25,833 nucleotides of DNA from a virus: positions 1 to 25,833 of the IMG/VR virus record IMGVR_UViG_3300048642_000020; one strand, 5' to 3'. This document shows, piece by piece, positions 13,004 through 19,401 of this stretch. A program made the position numbers and the translations under genes. The notes beneath the pieces are model-generated. The model worked only from the letters and a program-made list of their open reading frames with translations, made no database searches and was not told the origin of the DNA. Numbering within the stretch: position 1 is the first letter of the stretch; each line of letters starts with the position of its first letter.

Positions 13004-13236
13004 TCCGCACGCCCTACTTCCACCAGACCGATCCGGCCAAGCAGGCAGGGCAGTACGTCAACAAGGCCGTTGGCCTGCCGACTCTGCTGAAGCCTGCCGT
13101 GGTCCCCAAACCCACCGACGCGGAGGAACGTCAAGCCGTCCGCGACGCCATTGACTTCGCCCTGTGTGAAGGCACCCGGGCTGCTGCCCACCCACCCGGC
13201 CACTACCCGATGGGTCCGGCCAATCCCAAGGACTGA
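13000..13236 (+). CDS. Small early protein, unknown function
   Basis: A 78-residue protein starting at GTG 13000, whose last two bases overlap the preceding stop (GTGA). No Shine-Dalgarno is seen, so translation is probably coupled. It has a basic N-terminal half with YFHQTDPAKQAGQYVNKAVGLP, a central helix with PTDAEERQAVRDAIDFAL, and a short C-terminus with His and Pro (AAHPPGHYPMGP). There is a single Cys. No domain is recognised. Confidence 0.6.
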   Translation: MIRTPYFHQTDPAKQAGQYVNKAVGLPTLLKPAVVPKPTDAEERQAVRDAIDFALCEGTRAAAHPPGHYPMGPANPKD

Positions 13237-13237
13237 C

Positions 13238-13765
13238 ATGACCACCAACACTTTCAAGCCCGGCGACAAGGTCGTCGTCAACCAGGACGCCACGGCGAAC
13301 GCCAACATCGGCAATCCGGATCTGCTGCGTGCCCGTATCGAAGGCACCGTGCTGACCGTCAAGAAGGCCGAGGAGCCCTTCATCCGCGTCGAGGAATTCG
13401 AGGGTCAGTTCTACGCCAAGCGCTTCCAGCTGGCCCCGAAGGCCAAGCCCAAGCGCGATTACGTCGCCGACCATGCCCGCCGCAGTCTGCGTACCGCTGG
13501 CCTGACGCCGGAGCAGGCCGCCAAGTTCGTCGAGAACGCCAAGAAGCTGAAGCCCTACGGCGCCGTCCCCGACCACGTGATCGGCACCAACAAGGTCACG
13601 GGGCACATCGACCTGTCCGGCCTGAGCCGCATGACTCAGCCGGGTCGCGTCGCCGATGTCCTGGGCTACGCCTTCAGCTGGGGTGCCTCGCCCGAGGGCA
13701 CGGCCTACTGGGCCAAGGCCCACACCCATCTGAGCCGCCTCGCGGCCAACCCCCAACCGAAGTGA
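13238..13765 (+). CDS. Early protein with N-terminal SH3/KOW-like domain
   Basis: A 175-residue protein with AAGGA 5 bases before ATG 13238. Residues 5-68 look like a small SH3-like barrel: FKPGDKVVV, a loop, ARIEGTVLTVKK, FIRVEEFEGQFYAKRFQLAP. Such domains bind protein or nucleic acid. The rest is helical, with LTPEQAAKFVENAKKLKPYG and a C-terminal AFSWGASPEGTAYWAKAHTHL segment that closely parallels the end of the next protein (AFDYRDTREGRSYWQDLEEKL). Lys-rich composition would suit nucleic-acid binding. The shared C-terminal module suggests a duplicated functional unit. Confidence 0.65.
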   Translation: MTTNTFKPGDKVVVNQDATANANIGNPDLLRARIEGTVLTVKKAEEPFIRVEEFEGQFYAKRFQLAPKAKPKRDYVADHARRSLRTAGLTPEQAAKFVENAKKLKPYGAVPDHVIGTNKVTGHIDLSGLSRMTQPGRVADVLGYAFSWGASPEGTAYWAKAHTHLSRLAANPQPK

Positions 13766-13770
13766 GCGCC

Positions 13771-14025
13771 ATGTACGCCAACACCAATCCCGACTTCGCC
13801 AACTGGCTGCAACGCCGTGGCGTGCCCATCGGCGCCGCCCACCGCGCGGCCTACCTCAACCGCAACGTGACCCCGAAGCAAGCCAAGGAGCTGGGCGAGG
13901 ACAACACGCTGACCTACGGGCAGCAGGCCGCGACGGCGCTGCACGCCGCCTTCGACTACCGCGACACCCGCGAGGGCCGCTCGTACTGGCAAGACCTGGA
14001 AGAGAAGCTGAACCAACAGCCCTGA
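13771..14025 (+). CDS. Small early protein sharing a C-terminal module with its neighbour
   Basis: An 84-residue helical protein from ATG 13771. A GTG at 13762 overlaps the previous stop and would add three residues; neither has a clear ribosome site, so coupling is likely. The N-terminus contains PDFANWLQRRGVPI, the middle NVTPKQAKELGEDN, and the C-terminal half ALHAAFDYRDTREGRSYWQDLEEKL parallels the end of the 13238 product. I recognise no family. Confidence 0.65.
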   Translation: MYANTNPDFANWLQRRGVPIGAAHRAAYLNRNVTPKQAKELGEDNTLTYGQQAATALHAAFDYRDTREGRSYWQDLEEKLNQQP

Positions 14026-14028
14026 AGT

Positions 14029-14238
14029 ATGCGACACTGGAACCTCCTCAGCCCTCTGGCCCGGGCTCGCATGGAACTCCATGCCCTGCGTGAGCAGAAA
14101 GCACCCGCCGCAGTGCAGATTGCGGCCGAGCAAGCCATCGAAGCGGCTGAGGAGGGCCGGGCCGTGCCCTTCGCAGCACAAGCAACCCTCATGGGCTACG
14201 CAGCCCAGCAACAACGACAGAACAGGTACGGCAAATGA
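14029..14238 (+). CDS. Small Ala/Gln-rich helical protein
   Basis: A 69-residue protein from ATG 14029, three bases after the previous stop, and overlapping the next gene by ATGA. The composition is dominated by Ala, Gln, Glu and Arg, with two likely amphipathic helices (about 8-22 and 27-44) and a basic C-terminus (QQQRQNRYGK). No ribosome site better than GAAG is seen. Function is unknown; the position between coupled genes supports it being real. Confidence 0.6.
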   Translation: MRHWNLLSPLARARMELHALREQKAPAAVQIAAEQAIEAAEEGRAVPFAAQATLMGYAAQQQRQNRYGK

Positions 14239-14990
14239 CCATCACCACCCTCAACATCGGCACGCTGCGGTCCCATGAGCTGGGCAATCACGATGACCGA
14301 CAACTCCGGGAGGCCCATGTCCGGCGTGCTGTCTGGCGGCATGCCTACTCGATGCAGAAGCCGCTGTGGATGGGCATTCGCGAAGTCAAGAAGCCCGACG
14401 CCGACGAGGGCACGTGGGTCGTCCAAGTGCAGTGCTTCCTCGCACCGAGCCATGTGGCTGCCATCGCCAAGGAACTGAACCAGCTGGTGATCGCCGCCGT
14501 CGCTACCAAGACCGACGCCAGCGGGATCGGCATCGAGGGTTACTCGGGTCTGGTGGACCAGGACGGTAACCTGAACAACTTCACCCAGTACGGTGCCTTC
14601 GACCTCGCGAAGTTCACCACCTGGGAGCAGGCCCAGCCGTGGGTCAGCCGCGAGGATTACTCGAAGCTGGAACTGCGCATCCTGTCGCTGGAGAAGTGGG
14701 CGGCGCAGTTCTCGCAGCACGCCGAGAATGAGCGTACCATTCGTGTCGGTCTGGAGGCCAGCGTCAAGTCTCTGGATGAGAAGCTGAAGGCGAAGGACAC
14801 CGTCGAGTATGCGAACGGCATGGAGACCGTCCTGCATCAACACACGGCTGACCTGCTCGGCGTGACCCGGGGCGACCTCGTGTCCATGCGAGCCGCCATG
14901 CGGCACTGGCGGATCAACGCCAGCAACTGCGACAAGGCCCGCTCCGACCGCATCTACCACATGCTGGACGCCCTCATCAAACGACTCTGA
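14235..14990 (+). CDS. Early protein with C-terminal coiled coil, unknown function
   Basis: A 251-residue protein coupled by ATGA to the preceding gene. The first 150 residues look like a globular mixed alpha/beta domain (REAHVRRAVWRHAYSM, TWVVQVQCFLAP, HVAAIAKELNQLVIAAVATKTDASG). Residues about 140-185 form a Leu/Glu/Lys heptad-like helix (YSKLELRILSLEKWAAQFS, then LEASVKSLDEKLKAKD). The C-terminus is a short basic helical bundle. No catalytic motif is recognised. It is the largest gene between the promoter array and the primase and is followed by hairpins at 15003-15042. Confidence 0.7.
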   Translation: MTITTLNIGTLRSHELGNHDDRQLREAHVRRAVWRHAYSMQKPLWMGIREVKKPDADEGTWVVQVQCFLAPSHVAAIAKELNQLVIAAVATKTDASGIGIEGYSGLVDQDGNLNNFTQYGAFDLAKFTTWEQAQPWVSREDYSKLELRILSLEKWAAQFSQHAENERTIRVGLEASVKSLDEKLKAKDTVEYANGMETVLHQHTADLLGVTRGDLVSMRAAMRHWRINASNCDKARSDRIYHMLDALIKRL

Positions 14991-15002
14991 GCCTAGCTCC
15001 CG

Positions 15003-15042
15003 TAGCCCTAGCGATGGGGCTATCGAGGTGGGCTTTACCACC
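15003..15042 (+). other. Two hairpins before the 15067 gene
   Basis: TAGCCC/GGGCTA (15003-15008 with 15017-15022) and GGTGG/CCACC (15027-15031 with 15038-15042). No T-run follows. They may be a processing site or 5' protection for the downstream mRNA, like the hairpins before the 11492 and 12084 genes. Confidence 0.5.
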
Positions 15043-15066
15043 GTAACTTCAACAAAGGAAATTCTC

Positions 15067-15408
15067 ATGTCCGCACTGAACAAGGTCGCCAAGCTGGAAG
15101 CTCAAATCGCCGCGCTGGAGATCAAGCTGGCCGAGGCCCGCGAGCTGGCGAAGAACGAGGTCGACCTGGACTCGCTGGTCGGCGGCGAGAGCATCACCGT
15201 CGAGATCGGCCGTGGCGAAGACAAGCTGGTCGTCGAGGCCGTGCTGGAAGGCGTGAAGCGCGTCGAGGGCGAGTCGCCGCTGTTCAAGGTCAAGGTCGGC
15301 ACCGGCTTCGACGCCAAGACGCAGATCGTCTTCGGCAAGGCCATCAAGTCGGTGGTCAAGGCCGACGAGCAGCCCGCCGAGCAGGCGTCCGAAGTCGTCG
15401 GCGAGTAA
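15067..15408 (+). CDS. Coiled-coil plus beta-domain protein, unknown function
   Basis: A 113-residue acidic protein with GGAAA upstream of ATG 15067. Residues 1-35 are a clear coiled coil (NKVAKLEAQIAALEIKLAEAREL). Residues about 38-95 alternate hydrophobic and charged residues in strand-like runs (ESITVEIGRGEDKLVVEAVLEGVKRV, LFKVKVGTGFDAKTQIVFGKAI), probably a small barrel. The C-terminal 18 residues are acidic and disordered. Codon bias is extreme, suggesting high expression. Oligomerisation through the coiled coil is likely. The role is unknown. Confidence 0.7.
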   Translation: MSALNKVAKLEAQIAALEIKLAEARELAKNEVDLDSLVGGESITVEIGRGEDKLVVEAVLEGVKRVEGESPLFKVKVGTGFDAKTQIVFGKAIKSVVKADEQPAEQASEVVGE

Positions 15409-15413
15409 TCGCC

Positions 15414-15788
15414 ATGAGCCGCAACCTGACCGGCGGGCGGTTCTCGCTCGCCCTGGTGGCGGCCCTGGTCATCTTCTCCAGGGTCGTCCACTTCGTGGAG
15501 CAGGCATTCGACCGCGTCGCCCAGTTCCTGTGGGACTTCCGGTGGGTGCTGCGCGAGCAGACCGATTACGTCTTCGAGCAGTATCGTCAGATCCTGATCG
15601 ACATCGAGACGGATCGGCGTGTGCGTGCTGACTCCGAGAAGCTCCATGCCCTGACCAGGGCTCGTGAACTGAAGGACCAAGCTGCCCGCATCGAGAGCGC
15701 CGCGTCGATCAAGCATCGGCAGGCCGTCTTCGAGACGGAAGCCAACATCCAGGCCGCCGAGGGCCTGCTGTCGCCCACCCAGGGCTAA
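15414..15788 (+). CDS. Membrane-anchored coiled-coil protein
   Basis: A 124-residue protein with an N-terminal transmembrane helix (about residues 11-28, SLALVAALVIFSRVVHFV) followed by a long charged helix (about 32-115) rich in Arg, Glu and Gln. The start ATG 15414 lies 5 bases after the previous stop. Lack of a lipobox or signal cleavage site suggests it stays anchored with the coil in the cytoplasm. It may tether phage or host proteins to the membrane. No family is recognised. Confidence 0.65.
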   Translation: MSRNLTGGRFSLALVAALVIFSRVVHFVEQAFDRVAQFLWDFRWVLREQTDYVFEQYRQILIDIETDRRVRADSEKLHALTRARELKDQAARIESAASIKHRQAVFETEANIQAAEGLLSPTQG

Positions 15789-15797
15789 GGAGAGAAC

Positions 15798-16592
15798 GTG
15801 CTGTCCCTGCAATCGTGGCGACCATTGGCCGAGGGCCTGGAAGTTGGGCGTCGCATTCGTGTCAACCACGATTGCGGGGATGGCCGTACTCTCACCATTT
15901 CCCGAGACGAGGGAGGTTACCGTGCATACTGCTTCCGGTGTAACGACTCTGGGCGCAGTGCCCCACCGCCCGAATCTCTTGCTGAGCGCTTGGCTCGCCT
16001 CAAGGCCCAAGCAGCAGGTGATGCCATCATTCAGGTGGCGGGTACGTCTTTGCCCATGCCAGCTGTGTACGACGTTGGCAAGTGGCCCGTACCGTTCCGC
16101 GTTTGGCTGGCACGTGCCGGACTGGGCCGAACTGAACTCGGCACCCTTCGGGCGTACTACCACCCACCAAGTGACCGCATTGTGCTCCCTGTACTTGATG
16201 ACGCAGGGTGCCCTGTCTTTTGGCAGGCGCGATCACTGAACCGACAACCCAAATACATGGCCCCACCCGTCGACAAGGCGAATGTCTTGCCAAGGTGGGG
16301 CAGCTCGCCCTCCCCGACACTCACCGAAGACCTGCTTTCAGCGTTCAAGGTGGGCTTGGTCGGGGAGGGATGGGCATTGCTAGGCACCCAACTTTCCAAG
16401 CGTGTGCTGCTGGAGTTGGAGAAGCGCGGCCAGCGTGTCAACGTCTGGCTCGACCCGGACGCCGCAGGCCAGCGCGGTGCCACCAAGATCATCAAGCAGC
16501 TGCGACTGTTCGGCATCGAGTACCGCAACATCATTTCCACCCGCGACCCCAAGCTACACACCCGTGAAGAAATCAGGAGCTACCTCTCATGA
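15798..16592 (+). CDS. DNA primase (zinc-binding and TOPRIM)
   Basis: A 264-residue primase resembling the N-terminal half of T7 gp4 without the helicase. A zinc site is formed by His 24/Cys 26 and Cys 45/Cys 48 (YCFRC). The TOPRIM part has LTEDLLSAFKVG (catalytic Glu), VNVWLDPDAAG (D-x-D) and a final TRDPK motif. It makes RNA primers for lagging-strand synthesis with the helicase encoded at 16921. GTG 15798 is chosen because GGAGA lies 5 bases before it. Codon use in about the first 600 bases is more relaxed (more T-ending codons, CGT, GGT, TTG) than in all neighbours and returns to normal after about 16430, suggesting a recombinant origin. Confidence 0.85.
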   Translation: MLSLQSWRPLAEGLEVGRRIRVNHDCGDGRTLTISRDEGGYRAYCFRCNDSGRSAPPPESLAERLARLKAQAAGDAIIQVAGTSLPMPAVYDVGKWPVPFRVWLARAGLGRTELGTLRAYYHPPSDRIVLPVLDDAGCPVFWQARSLNRQPKYMAPPVDKANVLPRWGSSPSPTLTEDLLSAFKVGLVGEGWALLGTQLSKRVLLELEKRGQRVNVWLDPDAAGQRGATKIIKQLRLFGIEYRNIISTRDPKLHTREEIRSYLS

Positions 16593-16912
16593 GCCTCGAA
16601 CCCATCACCGTCGATCCGATCTTCCTCAACCCGCCGCATGACCGCTGGCTGAAGGACAAGGACTTCCAGAAGGAGCAGGACCGCGTCGAGAAGGGCGTGC
16701 TGGCTGACGTGCAGCGGCAGGTCCGCAAGAAGCTCAAGCTGAAGTGGGCGCCGGTCAGCCACGGCAGCATGATGACCAAGGTCAAGCTGACCGGTCAGGT
16801 CTTCGTGCTGACCGAGGACGAGATCAACAAGCTGCGGGTCGAGGCGTTCGCCCAGGGTCGCCGTGCTCTCCGCAGCGAGCTGGCGGCCAAGATCGTCGAG
16901 CTGCTGGACTAA
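16589..16912 (+). CDS. Small basic protein between primase and helicase
   Basis: A 107-residue, mainly helical, Lys/Arg-rich protein coupled to the primase by ATGA with AGGAG upstream. It opens with a Pro-containing segment (PITVDPIFLNPPHDRW), has a charged helix (FQKEQDRVEKGVLADVQRQVRKK), a beta strand pair (VKLTGQVFVLTEDE), and a C-terminal helix. Position suggests a replisome accessory such as a helicase- or primase-binding factor, but no motif confirms it. Confidence 0.6.
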   Translation: MSLEPITVDPIFLNPPHDRWLKDKDFQKEQDRVEKGVLADVQRQVRKKLKLKWAPVSHGSMMTKVKLTGQVFVLTEDEINKLRVEAFAQGRRALRSELAAKIVELLD

Positions 16913-16920
16913 GGAGAATC

Positions 16921-18231
16921 ATGTCCCTCGACCTCACCACCCTGCAACTGCTGAAGTTCCGGGAGCGGTTCGACCGTTATCGTGGAGCCGTGCCACCCAA
17001 GGCACTGGACCCGATGACCAAGACCCTGCTCGATGACTTCGGGCGGTTCTTCAAGGACTTCCCCGACGCCAAGGTCGTTGACAAGTCCGCCTTCAACATC
17101 CTGTTCCGGCAGCTGCACCCGACCCTGAAGGACGAGCAGTTCGCCGTGTTCGACAACCTGATCGGCAAGGCCCTGCGTGAGAACGTCAGCGCCGACATCG
17201 AGGCCGGGCTGATCAAGCGTCTGATGGAGGCGCAGATCGCGGTCGAGACTGCCGAGGTGCTGGACAAGTACCAGCAGGGCGCCGACGTGAACGTCCGTCA
17301 GCATCTGGCCTCTCTGATCGACCAGTACGACATGCATGTCGAGCGGAAGATCAAGAACCCGCAGGTGCTCGACTCGATCGAAGACCTGCTGCTGGCCGAG
17401 CAGAACGACACCGGCTTGCACTTCCGCATGGAGTGCCTCAACCTGCACATCAAGCCGCTGCAAGCTGGCGACTTCGTCATCCTCGCGGCGCGGCCCGACA
17501 AGGGCAAGACCTCGTGGTGTGCCTCCGAGCTGACGCACATGGCGGCGCAGGTCGACACGCTGTACCCCGGCGAGAAGCGCAGCATCCTCTGGTTCAACAA
17601 CGAGGGACCGGGCAAGCGGATCGTCACTCGCACCTTCCAGGCTGCGCTGAATGCCACGATGGAAGACCTCGTGAGGATGGCGAACCAGCCGTCCATCGAC
17701 CCGCGTTGGAAGACGAAGGTCCGCGAGGAGTACGTCAAGGCCATCGGCGGGCGGCCCGGTGTCCTCCGCATCATGGACATCCACGATATGTGGAACCATG
17801 AGGTCGAGGAGATCATGGAGACGCACAAGCCTGCGCTGGTGCTGTTCGACATGATCGACAACATCAAGTTCGGCGGGCAGGTTCTGAACGGGGGCACCCG
17901 CACGGACCAGCTGCTCGAAGGGATGTACCAGTGGGCACGCCTGATGGGAGTGAAGCACGACTGCGCTGTGATCGCGAACTCGCAGATCAGCGCCGACGGC
18001 GACGGCCTCCAGTTCCCCACGCTGCCGATGCTGAAGGACAGCAAGACCGGCAAGCAAGGTGCGGCTGACCTCATCATCACGATGGGTGCGGTGAATGACG
18101 ACGCGCTGTCCAACTCCCGCTACTTCGGCACGACCAAGAACAAGAAGGTTCGGACGGGCATGAAGTCTTCCCCCAATCGCGAGGTCATCTTCGATGGCAA
18201 TCGCTCTCGCTTTGTGGAGCCTCCGCAATGA
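16921..18231 (+). CDS. Replicative DNA helicase, DnaB-like
   Basis: A 436-residue RecA-fold helicase. The P-loop is ARPDKGKTS (about residues 190-198), the ARPxxGKT form found in DnaB, with Lys 196. Walker B is ALVLFDMIDN near residue 313. The linker before the P-loop (DLLLAEQNDTGLHFRMECLNLHIKPLQAGDFVILAA) matches the standard start of the C-terminal motor domain. A sensor-like segment (AVIANSQISADG) and a C-terminal basic region (YFGTTKNKKVR) follow. It should unwind the fork 5' to 3'. The primase is a separate gene, unlike T7 gp4 where the two are fused. GGAG lies 5 bases before ATG 16921. Confidence 0.9.
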   Translation: MSLDLTTLQLLKFRERFDRYRGAVPPKALDPMTKTLLDDFGRFFKDFPDAKVVDKSAFNILFRQLHPTLKDEQFAVFDNLIGKALRENVSADIEAGLIKRLMEAQIAVETAEVLDKYQQGADVNVRQHLASLIDQYDMHVERKIKNPQVLDSIEDLLLAEQNDTGLHFRMECLNLHIKPLQAGDFVILAARPDKGKTSWCASELTHMAAQVDTLYPGEKRSILWFNNEGPGKRIVTRTFQAALNATMEDLVRMANQPSIDPRWKTKVREEYVKAIGGRPGVLRIMDIHDMWNHEVEEIMETHKPALVLFDMIDNIKFGGQVLNGGTRTDQLLEGMYQWARLMGVKHDCAVIANSQISADGDGLQFPTLPMLKDSKTGKQGAADLIITMGAVNDDALSNSRYFGTTKNKKVRTGMKSSPNREVIFDGNRSRFVEPPQ

Positions 18232-18371
18232 GCTACTTCTTTGGTTGCGCCGCCGCTGGTGCTGCTGCCTTCGCCATGGTCTACGAACAGAACGGCCCCG
18301 CCGGTGGTGCCGTGTTCGGCGCGGTCTTCGGACTGCTGGCGGTGGTCTGCTACATGGTGGAGAATACGTGA
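18228..18371 (+). CDS. 47-residue Gly/Ala-rich membrane protein
   Basis: ATG 18228 overlaps the helicase stop by ATGA, with GGAG 8 bases upstream, and the frame ends at TGA 18369-18371, which overlaps the next ATG. Two hydrophobic Gly/Ala-rich helices (YFFGCAAAGAAAFAMVY and GAVFGAVFGLLAVVCYMV) are separated by a short polar turn. Coupling on both sides supports translation. The plan resembles very small phage membrane proteins, and no function can be stated. Confidence 0.65.
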   Translation: MSYFFGCAAAGAAAFAMVYEQNGPAGGAVFGAVFGLLAVVCYMVENT

Positions 18372-18625
18372 TGAGCTACGTCCTCCTGTTCATCACGAGC
18401 CTGATCTTCATCGGGCTGCGTGCCTTCCAGCAGCTGAACGTCCAGCATGACCGGTATCTCTGGGTGCCTCCGACCACGGCCTGCATGGCTGTCGTCGAGA
18501 TCACTCAGCTGTTGACGGTGGTCAAGCAGGGCACGCTGCTGGCCGCCATCCCCGTCGCCATCGGCGGCGTGCTGGGCTGCTGGCTCAGCATGTACTACCA
18601 TGCCAAGCTGAGGAGCAAGCGATGA
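18371..18625 (+). CDS. Small multi-pass membrane protein
   Basis: An 84-residue protein with about three hydrophobic helices (residues 3-17, 37-52, 56-75) and a basic C-terminus (KLRSKR) expected in the cytoplasm. The first loop is LRAFQQLNVQHDRY. ATG 18371 shares one base with the preceding stop (TGATG), with GGAG upstream. The pair of membrane genes between helicase and polymerase suggests a membrane-associated replication or host-modulation function, unproven. Confidence 0.65.
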   Translation: MSYVLLFITSLIFIGLRAFQQLNVQHDRYLWVPPTTACMAVVEITQLLTVVKQGTLLAAIPVAIGGVLGCWLSMYYHAKLRSKR

Positions 18626-18864
18626 GCCACGTCATCAAGATAAACGGGCGGCACTATCAAGCCGTGCCGTCGCCAAAGTACACCAGCTGTTCCAACTGCG
18701 CCTTCAGCATGGCACACAAGCTGAACAGCACGGTGCCGATGCTCGACCGGGCGGACGGTTGTCTCGCTGACAGCAGGCGAGGTATCCGTGAGGATGGCAA
18801 ATCCTGCATCATCAATCGCCACCACTACGTCGAGATCGGGGTCAGCTATGCCGATGCTCCCTGA
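18622..18864 (+). CDS. Small four-cysteine protein A, likely zinc-binding
   Basis: An 80-residue protein with AGGAG upstream of ATG 18622, overlapping the previous gene by ATGA. After an N-terminal strand (HVIKINGRHYQAV) it carries C-x2-C-x-F (SCSNCAF), then GC near residue 47 and SC near 62, followed by YVEI. Four Cys in this order suggest one zinc site. The next protein shows the same C-x2-C-x-F...C...C...Y pattern, so the two are probably tandem paralogues. Function is unknown. Confidence 0.65.
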   Translation: MSHVIKINGRHYQAVPSPKYTSCSNCAFSMAHKLNSTVPMLDRADGCLADSRRGIREDGKSCIINRHHYVEIGVSYADAP

Positions 18865-19054
18865 CGGCACGGTGCTGGAGGTCAAGGGCAAGCGGGTCCA
18901 GTTCATCAAGACCGGCCCCGTGATCCTGCCTCCGGCTGCACAGATCAAGAGCCACCCGGACTGCGAGGTCTGCGTGTTCTCCGACCGCAAGTATGACGAG
19001 CAGTGCTTCGTCGCACCGTGCGGTGGCGGATACTTCAAGGAACCAAAGAAATGA
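18848..19054 (+). CDS. Small four-cysteine protein B, paralogue of A
   Basis: A 68-residue protein starting inside the previous gene (ATG 18848, with GGGGT upstream; ATG 18854 is an alternative). The layout repeats protein A: an N-terminal strand pair (VLEVKGKRVQFI), C-x2-C-x-F (DCEVCVF), then Cys in EQCF and PCGG, ending GYFKE. The spacing between the second and third Cys is shorter than in A. A zinc-binding mini-domain is likely. It overlaps the following gene by ATGA. Confidence 0.6.
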   Translation: MPMLPDGTVLEVKGKRVQFIKTGPVILPPAAQIKSHPDCEVCVFSDRKYDEQCFVAPCGGGYFKEPKK

Positions 19055-19401
19055 TCGTCCACTACCGTGACGGCCTCGTCCGCCGTCTGGTCAATCGGAT
19101 CGAGACGCTGAAGCTGTCGGGCCACGAGCCCACGTTCATCGAGCTGACGCATGTCGAGTACGCCGCCATCATCAGTAGCCCCGAGGCACAGCGGTTCATC
19201 ACCATGGTGCCGATCTCTGCTCGGGACAGTCGCGTGCTCTCGTCCACCGACTTCAAGAAGTACCAGATCGAGCCTGAGGATCGGGCCTACACGTACTCGT
19301 GGGAGACCCCGCGCTACGTGCCGGGCCCGTCTCCCTGGGAGCCGAAGTTCATGGGCCTCGACATGGTCGCAGTGCCCGATGGTTGGAGGATCAAGCAATG
19401 A
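19051..19401 (+). CDS. Protein of unknown function upstream of polymerase
   Basis: A 116-residue protein from ATG 19051 (AAGGA upstream), overlapped by ATGA at both ends. It has an N-terminal basic helix (GLVRRLVNRIETLKLS), an EPTFIELTHVEYAAIISSPEA strand-helix unit, and a C-terminal Pro/Trp/Tyr-rich part (ETPRYVPGPSPWEPKF). The 'E-L-T-x-x-E-Y' unit occurs in many short phage proteins without a known role. Tight coupling with the DNA polymerase suggests co-expression. Confidence 0.6.
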   Translation: MIVHYRDGLVRRLVNRIETLKLSGHEPTFIELTHVEYAAIISSPEAQRFITMVPISARDSRVLSSTDFKKYQIEPEDRAYTYSWETPRYVPGPSPWEPKFMGLDMVAVPDGWRIKQ

